From assembly GCA_946885435.1 (NCBI GenBank), contig CAMPGL010000007.1, forward strand, positions 1 to 28,948: a DNA stretch of 28,948 nt, read 5' to 3'. The translations under genes and the position numbers were made by a program. Under the pieces are notes generated by a model. That model saw only the letters and a list, made by a program, of their open reading frames with translations, searched no databases and was not told where the DNA came from. The stretch is from an uncultured Brevundimonas sp. Lineage in GTDB: Bacteria; Pseudomonadota; Alphaproteobacteria; Caulobacterales; Caulobacteraceae. Shown piece by piece: positions 24,368-28,948 of the stretch. Every line of letters starts with the position of its first letter. Within the stretch, counting starts at the first letter, position 1.

Positions 24368-24415
24368 TGGTGCCGCCGGGCAGGATTGAACTGCCGACCT
24401 CAGCCTTACCAAGGC
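24368..24415 (-). tRNA. 3' part of tRNA-Thr(GGT): attachment-site remnant
   Basis: Read on the minus strand the segment runs from the anticodon loop (TTGGTAA, anticodon GGT) through the 3' anticodon strand (GGCTG), variable loop, T-arm (GGCAG-TTCAATC-CTGCC), 3' acceptor strand (CGGCGGC), discriminator A and an encoded CCA. The 5' acceptor, D-arm and outer 5' anticodon-stem bases are missing; the sequence changes to integrase DNA right after the anticodon stem. It is therefore not a working tRNA but the duplicated 3' half left at one end of an element integrated in a tRNA-Thr gene. Confidence 0.85.
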
Positions 24416-24431
24416 AAATTGAGACATGGCT

Positions 24432-25499
24432 CTAAGCCGCTCCTTTCTTGGGTTTGCGGTGTTTCGAGGCGGGGCGCTCCCCATGATTCCCCCACACCTG
24501 GCCAATCGAGGCGGCGAGGTGCGACGTGTTCACGTGAGCGTAGCGCATGACCATGGCCGGGCTTTTCCAGCCGCCCAGCTCCATCAGCGCAGTCAGGTCG
24601 CGGTTGGCTCGATAATGCCAGGTCGCCCAGGTGTGTCGGCAATCATGGGGCGTGAAATCGGAGATCCCCGCGCGGCGAAGCATTCCCGCCCAGGCGGTCT
24701 TGATCTGGCCGCCTCCGCCCTCCCGAACCTCATAGGGCGGGCCTAGAGGCCGCTTCCGGCCGTTGGCCGTCACCTGGGGCAGGGACCGGCGGAATACCGC
24801 TCCAGAGCGATGCGGGAGGGCCGACAGCGCGGCCACGGCGCGAGGGTGCAAGGGCACGCCACGATGATCCCCGTTCTTGGTGTCCAGGAACTCGACGTGC
24901 CCAGCCGCCAGGTCGACGTTGCGCCAGTCGAGATAGAGCGCCTCGGACAGGCGAGCGCCGGTCGACAGTAGGAAGATCACCAGGGGCTGCAGGTGCGGCG
25001 AGGCGGCCTCGATCAGACGCTCGGCTTCCTCATGGGTGATCCAGCGGACGCGGCCCTTGGGTTCCTTGGGGCGGGCGATCACCGGCTTGTCGCACCACCG
25101 CTTGCGCGCGGCATGATGCAGGACAGCGGCCACGGGCGTGTAGATGTGGCGGTTGAGCGTGGCGGGCGCGGCCTTGGGTTTCAGCTTCCTGGCGAGGGCG
25201 TCGATCTCGGCCTGGCCAATCGCGGCGAGCGGCTTGCGGCCCAGGATCGTCAGGATGGGCGCCAGGTGCGTGCGTTCGCCGCCGGCCTCCATGTAGCTCA
25301 GCGCCGCCTCTGCGAATGTTCGGACAGCTGAATCACCGTGGATCGACTGTTTGAGCAGCTCGGCCTCGCGGACCGCCCTGACTTCTTCGGCCGCTTTCCG
25401 GTCGCCAGTGCCAGTGCTTTCGTCAATGCTGATGCCCCGGACGGTCCCGCGCAGATACCAGTTTGGCGATCCGTGCCGTCGTTTGAGGGTGAGGGGCAT
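24432..25499 (-). CDS. Tyrosine recombinase (phage/island integrase)
   Basis: A 355-residue integrase that inserts the element at tRNA-Thr(GGT). The N-terminal part starts MPLTLKRRHGSPNWYLRGTV, a common opening of alphaproteobacterial island integrases, followed by a core-binding SAM-like domain. The catalytic set is complete: Arg183 (STGARLSEAL), His285 and Arg288 (HDCRHTWATWHY), Trp311 (GGWKSPAMV) and Tyr320 (MRYAHV). The stop is only 17 bases from the tRNA remnant. Its 5' end overlaps the HTH gene by 202 bases in another frame. It has no room for a separate strong promoter other than inside the HTH gene. Confidence 0.93.
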   Translation of the reverse strand: MPLTLKRRHGSPNWYLRGTVRGISIDESTGTGDRKAAEEVRAVREAELLKQSIHGDSAVRTFAEAALSYMEAGGERTHLAPILTILGRKPLAAIGQAEIDALARKLKPKAAPATLNRHIYTPVAAVLHHAARKRWCDKPVIARPKEPKGRVRWITHEEAERLIEAASPHLQPLVIFLLSTGARLSEALYLDWRNVDLAAGHVEFLDTKNGDHRGVPLHPRAVAALSALPHRSGAVFRRSLPQVTANGRKRPLGPPYEVREGGGGQIKTAWAGMLRRAGISDFTPHDCRHTWATWHYRANRDLTALMELGGWKSPAMVMRYAHVNTSHLAASIGQVWGNHGERPASKHRKPKKGAA

Positions 25500-25669
25500 G
25501 GCAGGCGCTCCAGGAGGGTCTCGATATCGGCCGGGGTGAAAACGTAGGTCCGGCCGTGCTTGCGGCCGATGCTGTAGGTCCGGGCCATGCGGACAAGCGT
25601 GGTCTCAGACCAGGGGACGAGCCCCTCGGCCACTAGACCTTTCGCCGTCTTGATGACCGGCCAGCCCAT
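25298..25669 (-). CDS. Small helix-turn-helix protein, excisionase-like
   Basis: The first 55 or so residues form an excisionase/MerR-like winged HTH: VPWSETTLVRMARTYSIGRK then HGRTYVFTPADIETLLERL. The ATG at 25669 overlaps the connector stop (TGATG). Because no stop follows the domain, the frame runs on for about 67 more residues, overlapping the start of the integrase by 202 bases; that tail is low in structure. Such proteins direct excision or control the integrase. The role is inferred from domain and position. Total length is 123 residues, or an older frameshift may have removed an earlier stop. Confidence 0.6.
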   Translation of the reverse strand: MGWPVIKTAKGLVAEGLVPWSETTLVRMARTYSIGRKHGRTYVFTPADIETLLERLPCPSPSNDGTDRQTGICAGPSGASALTKALALATGKRPKKSGRSARPSCSNSRSTVIQLSEHSQRRR

Positions 25670-25938
25670 CACACGTCCCAAGCTCGATAGCGGTTGGCGA
25701 GCGCGACAGACGCCGGCGGAGCGGCGCCTTCTTCTCGGCCGTCGAACAGGCGCGCCACGTGCAGCAGGGCCGACGTGCGGACGCTCTCGGGCACGGGGTC
25801 GCCTTCCTCCAGGCCGTCAGCATGCGCCAGGGCGGTCTCGGTGGCGGTGGCGATCAGTTGCTCGATCAGGTCGTCCTCTTCGGTGTGGTCGACGCGGAGG
25901 AAGGCCTTGGCCTCGTCCAGGGTGATCAGGTCCGTCAT
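25669..25938 (-). CDS. Head-tail connector protein, HK97 gp6-like
   Basis: An 89-residue protein starting MTDLITLDEAKAFLRVDHTE, the usual opening of the phage gp6-like head-tail connector family, which forms a ring below the portal. The rest is helical with VRTSALLHVARLF typical of the family. ATG at 25938 overlaps the portal stop (ATGA), and its own stop overlaps the next gene. In ordinary phages more head-completion and tail genes would follow; here the HTH and integrase genes follow directly. Confidence 0.8.
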   Translation of the reverse strand: MTDLITLDEAKAFLRVDHTEEDDLIEQLIATATETALAHADGLEEGDPVPESVRTSALLHVARLFDGREEGAAPPASVALANRYRAWDV

Positions 25939-27149
25939 GCGGCCTCCGGGGTGCTGCCCAGGGGCGTCCAATTGGCCGGCTGGTGATAGACGTCACCACC
26001 GGGGATCGGGGTTTCGTTCTCGCGGCGCCGAATGTCGTTCGGGCTGAAAACGCCGATCTCGCGGCCGATCCGGTAAGCCTCGAAGCGGGCCTGCACGTCG
26101 CCCTTCAGGAGGGCGGCCAGGTCGTGCTCGATGTAGAGCGTGCGCCGGCCTTCCTCGGTCAGGAGGCAGCGCAGCATGGCGGCCTCGATCCGGCTGGCCA
26201 GCGGGCCAAGACAGTTGGCCACCAGGGCGCGGGCTTCCTGTTCCGTGTTGCTGTAGGTCGCCTTGTCGGTGATCCCGACGCTGGTGGGGGGCACGCCAAA
26301 CAGCCGCGCCACGTCTTCGTTGGACAGCTTCTGACTGGCCAGGAACTCGGCGTCCTCGGCCGACCAGGCAAGGGGCGCATAGGTGGCCCCGCCGTCCATG
26401 ATCAGGAGCTGGCCGGCGTTGCTGGAGCCCTGGAGTCGGCTGGCCACGGCCTCCCGGATTTTCGTTCTGGCGTCACCCGTGAGGCGCTCGGCGTAGGTCA
26501 TGACGCCGGAGGGGCGCAGGCCGTTCTCGACCAGGGCGGAGGCGGTCTCCGATTGGGCGATGCGCAGGCCCATGCTGGCGCGGCCGAACTGGATGGCGGA
26601 GACGCCCACGATCCCGTCACGCGAGGGGCCGCGGACGTGCAGCATTTCCTCTTGGAGTAGGACGGTCACGCCGCCGGCGGGCTCGCTCACGCGATAGCGG
26701 AGGCGGCCCGTGCGCTCGATCCGCTCGACCGTCACCTGGCCGGGCGGGATGGGGTAGAGCGCCACCACCGCGCCGCGCCGGTCCCGCTCGATCCTGGCGA
26801 AGGCGTTGCCGTGCAGGTCGAGGGATCGGATCAGGAACTCGCGGGCCTCAAACGCCGTCATTTGCGGATTGGCCATGTCGTGCAGCACGGCATAGAGCGG
26901 CTGATCGTCCGCGCGCTCCCGGCCGCCGTCAGACGTGCGCCGGAACAGGAACAGGCCGACGCTGGCCAGCATCTCAGCGCGAAGGCTGACACACCGGACG
27001 GCCACGGCGCTGTTGGACAGCAGGGCGTCCGGGTTCACACCGGCGCCGCCCATGCCGCGAAGGCCGAACCACTCGGTCAGATAGGGGTCGGAGGCGGTGA
27101 TCGTGTCCGCCGCGCGGGTCTCGCGCTTGCCGAAGGGCCACAGGTTCAT
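25935..27149 (-). CDS. Phage portal protein, HK97 family
   Basis: A 404-residue portal, normal length. It forms the dodecameric ring through which DNA enters the capsid. N-terminal WFGLRGMGGAGVNPDALLSN then AVAVRCVSLRAEMLAS, the LHGNAFARIERD strand, and SNEDVARLFGVPPTSVGITD followed by TYSNTEQEARALV are typical of the family. The C-terminal EIGVFSPNDIRRRENETPIPGGD is also a hallmark. ATG at 27149 overlaps the protease stop (ATGA). Confidence 0.93.
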   Translation of the reverse strand: MNLWPFGKRETRAADTITASDPYLTEWFGLRGMGGAGVNPDALLSNSAVAVRCVSLRAEMLASVGLFLFRRTSDGGRERADDQPLYAVLHDMANPQMTAFEAREFLIRSLDLHGNAFARIERDRRGAVVALYPIPPGQVTVERIERTGRLRYRVSEPAGGVTVLLQEEMLHVRGPSRDGIVGVSAIQFGRASMGLRIAQSETASALVENGLRPSGVMTYAERLTGDARTKIREAVASRLQGSSNAGQLLIMDGGATYAPLAWSAEDAEFLASQKLSNEDVARLFGVPPTSVGITDKATYSNTEQEARALVANCLGPLASRIEAAMLRCLLTEEGRRTLYIEHDLAALLKGDVQARFEAYRIGREIGVFSPNDIRRRENETPIPGGDVYHQPANWTPLGSTPEAA

Positions 27150-27685
27150 GCCAGCGCCTCCAGATAGCGGCGGGCATGATCCAGCCGGAGCTGACGGATG
27201 CCCTCCAGGGACCGCGCGGAAACCACCGTGCCCTGATAGGCCGGCCACGCCTTCACGACGCTGATCTCATGCAGCCGGAGTTGCTCGAGCACGCGGACGC
27301 CGCCCGTGCGGGTCTCTCCGCCGGGCGCCACCGTGAATCCGAAGCTCATGCCGCCCAGGTCGCCCCGCTCGGCCAGGGCGAGCACGTCGCGGCCCTCGGT
27401 CGTGTCGGGCACGTCCAGGTCGAAGGCGAGGCCCTTGGCGTCCTGAGACAGCCGGAGCGTGCCGGAGCGGGTGCGGGCCAGGAGGCGGGAGGGGTCGTGA
27501 TCGACAAGGGCGAGCACGTCGCGGCCGGACGACAGGGCGCCCGCGAAGGCCCCCTGTCTGATTTCCTCGTCCGTCGAGCCGATGCGGGCCCGCACGCCGA
27601 ACAGGGCCGCATAGCCCTCCAGCCGGCGCCCGCGAGCGCGGACCTCGATGGGAGCGGAGCGGCGCTCAGGGGCGTGCGGGACCAT
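27146..27685 (-). CDS. HK97-family prohead (maturation) protease
   Basis: A 179-residue serine protease that trims the capsid protein during head maturation. EGYAALFGV opens the domain; the likely triad is His63 (ALVDHDPSRLLART), Ser114 (GGMSFGF) and Glu140 (LHEISVV). Length and order of motifs are standard. It starts one base after the capsid stop and overlaps the portal start. It is placed between capsid and portal, as in other phages, but with the order of the outer two genes swapped. Confidence 0.93.
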   Translation of the reverse strand: MVPHAPERRSAPIEVRARGRRLEGYAALFGVRARIGSTDEEIRQGAFAGALSSGRDVLALVDHDPSRLLARTRSGTLRLSQDAKGLAFDLDVPDTTEGRDVLALAERGDLGGMSFGFTVAPGGETRTGGVRVLEQLRLHEISVVKAWPAYQGTVVSARSLEGIRQLRLDHARRYLEALA

Positions 27686-27686
27686 C

Positions 27687-28937
27687 TTACGGGGTCTCCG
27701 GCGCGAAGGCGTCGGCGCCCAGGAGGGCCTTCACGAACGCCTTGGGCGTGCGCACGGCCACGTCAGCGTCCAGGAAGGCGTGAATGAGCACGCCGCCCTT
27801 GCTGGCCACGTCCGCGTGATACGGGTTCACCAGGATGTCGACGCCGGACCAGTAGCCGATCACCAGCTCGGACCACTGGCCATAGATCAGGGCGTTCAGG
27901 TCGTCGTCGCCCAGGTTATTCGGGACCTGGGTCGTGTGCTCGACGCGCTCGCCATGGAACAGCTCGGCCGCCGGGATCACCCGGTTGTCGCCGTCCTTGG
28001 TCTTGCGCGCCAGGCGCATCACGCCGGGGTTGGTCAGGAAGGCGCGCGAGCCGGTCAGGTCGTCCAGCTCCAGGGCGGCGATCATGTCGGCCGTGGTGTC
28101 GGACAGGTCCGCGCCCAGGGTGATCGCCAGCACGCCGGCCGTGTTGAGGATGCCGGTCGGCTCGTCACCACCGGCGCCTGCGATAGCGGCCCGGTCGAGC
28201 GCGCCTTGCAGGAGCTGGCCAAGGTCGCGGCGCAGGAGATCCTCGATCGACTCCGCCGACTGCAGGATCATGCGGCGCGAGACTTCGTATTCGGCGCCGA
28301 CCGTCTTGGGCGAGAGGCTCGTCTTGGCGAACGTCGGATCGGAGCGATCCACGTCCTCGTGTTCGCCAACCCAGGAGACGGTCCCGGACTCGGCCAGCAC
28401 GGGCAGGTCGATGTTGCCGGTCAGGTTGCGCAGGACCGTGGCGCCCAGGCTCTCCACCATGAGGCGGGGGCGCGGATGATCGCGGACGGGGTAGATTTCG
28501 CGGCCGACCAGGTTGGAGCCGGGGCCTTCCGCCGGCGTGGTCGTGGTGAGGGCGCGCCGCTCCATGAGGATTTCGGTCGGGACCATGACGCCCCGGCTTT
28601 CACGGCCGCGCGACAGCTCTTGGTGCCACTCGGCCTCCAGGCCGGTCAGGCGGCCGGCGGCCGACTCCTGGAGCGCCTTGCCCAGGCTGTAGCCGCGCAG
28701 CTCGCGGGGTCGGCCGGAGCCGTCCACGGGCGTCGCATCGGAGCGGCGCTCATCCTCGGCCAGGAACTCGGCGCGCTGGATTTGCTGATCGAGCGTGCGG
28801 ATTTCGGCCTGGCCGATGTCGAAGCTGGTGGCCTCGTCGCTCGTCAGGTCTCGGCTTTCGTTGGCCGCCTTGTCCACGATGGCCCTGAGGGCGTCTCGCT
28901 TGGCGGCCCGCTTTTCGCGGAGGGCAGGCAGGTTCAT
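27687..28937 (-). CDS. Major capsid protein, HK97 family
   Basis: A 416-residue capsid protein. The first 100 or so residues are a helical, charged delta/scaffold-like domain (LREKRAAKRDALRAIVDKAA, then LDQQIQRAEFL) that is normally cut off by the protease. The shell domain starts around GRESRGVMVPTEI and contains TGNIDLPVL, SWVGEHEDVD, EYEVSRRMILQSAESIEDLL and GTGDEPTG-like AGGDEPTGILNT, all usual for HK97-fold shells. It starts at ATG 28937 near the window edge; upstream genes are outside. It is the first gene of the visible head operon. Confidence 0.93.
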   Translation of the reverse strand: MNLPALREKRAAKRDALRAIVDKAANESRDLTSDEATSFDIGQAEIRTLDQQIQRAEFLAEDERRSDATPVDGSGRPRELRGYSLGKALQESAAGRLTGLEAEWHQELSRGRESRGVMVPTEILMERRALTTTTPAEGPGSNLVGREIYPVRDHPRPRLMVESLGATVLRNLTGNIDLPVLAESGTVSWVGEHEDVDRSDPTFAKTSLSPKTVGAEYEVSRRMILQSAESIEDLLRRDLGQLLQGALDRAAIAGAGGDEPTGILNTAGVLAITLGADLSDTTADMIAALELDDLTGSRAFLTNPGVMRLARKTKDGDNRVIPAAELFHGERVEHTTQVPNNLGDDDLNALIYGQWSELVIGYWSGVDILVNPYHADVASKGGVLIHAFLDADVAVRTPKAFVKALLGADAFAPETP

Positions 28938-28948
28938 TGAATAGGCTC

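Larger units (their letters stand above)
24368..28948 (-). mobile_element. Integrated phage-derived element (left end; continues past the window)
   Basis: It begins at the tRNA-Thr remnant and includes integrase, a small HTH protein, head-tail connector, portal, prohead protease and major capsid protein, all on the minus strand with overlaps or one-base gaps. Transcription order is capsid, protease, portal, connector, HTH, integrase. Usual HK97-like phages run portal, protease, capsid, connector, then tail. No tail gene lies between the connector and the att site. The other end, with an intact tRNA-Thr(GGT), should lie to the right. Confidence 0.8.

Noticed and set aside
1..28948. CRISPR arrays or rRNA genes
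   Set aside because: No regularly spaced repeats and no rRNA-like conserved segments were seen.

Overview
The window is a GC-rich chromosomal segment, most likely from an alphaproteobacterium of the Caulobacterales (Brevundimonas/Caulobacter/Phenylobacterium-like). The basis is the gene families seen: a heme-PAS FixL with FixJ, FixK and NnrR-type Crp/Fnr regulators, an RskA-type anti-sigma factor beside its ECF sigma factor, and small-molecule enzymes typical of that order. The species cannot be fixed from the sequence alone.

Layout. Bases 1-4434 are ordinary chromosome: an ECF sigma/anti-sigma pair, a small one-helix membrane protein, a TPR-like protein with an alpha/beta-hydrolase domain, and a CPA1 cation:proton antiporter. 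Bases 4435-6392 look like a scrambled island: an orphan IS3-type OrfA, a truncated sulfotransferase, a possible second gene fragment and an intact FkbM methyltransferase. Bases 6393-24234 form a low-oxygen/denitrification island: PLP decarboxylase, YbaN-like protein and NnrS in one operon; a quinol-type NO reductase (qNor); oxygen-independent coproporphyrinogen oxidase (HemN); the oxygen sensor pair FixL/FixJ; a single-domain receiver with FixK; an NnrR-like regulator; pseudoazurin; a hemerythrin-like protein; B12-dependent ribonucleotide reductase (NrdJ); an outer-membrane porin; copper nitrite reductase (NirK, AniA-like); and a SirB-family membrane protein. Bases 24368 to the right edge are the end of an integrated phage-derived element sitting in a tRNA-Thr(GGT) gene.

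How it fits together. NirK (fed by pseudoazurin) would turn nitrite into NO and qNor would turn NO into N2O. NnrS and the hemerythrin-like protein fit NO handling. HemN and NrdJ keep heme and deoxynucleotide synthesis running without oxygen. FixL/FixJ would sense oxygen, and FixK and NnrR would pass on oxygen and NO signals. Four 14-bp sites of the form TTG-N8-CAA, two of them perfect TTGCG-N4-CGCAA palindromes, lie upstream of norB, pseudoazurin, nirK and between the divergent hemerythrin-like/nrdJ genes. They suggest one NnrR-type regulon. No nitrate reductase or N2O reductase is in the window.

The most unusual part is the right end. A major capsid protein, prohead protease, portal and head-tail connector are followed directly by a small HTH protein, the integrase and the attachment site, all on one strand and mostly with overlapping stop/start codons. 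The head genes run in the reverse of the usual HK97-type order and no tail gene lies between the connector and the att site. This suggests a capsid-encoding satellite or phage-derived island rather than a standard prophage. Its other half lies outside the window.
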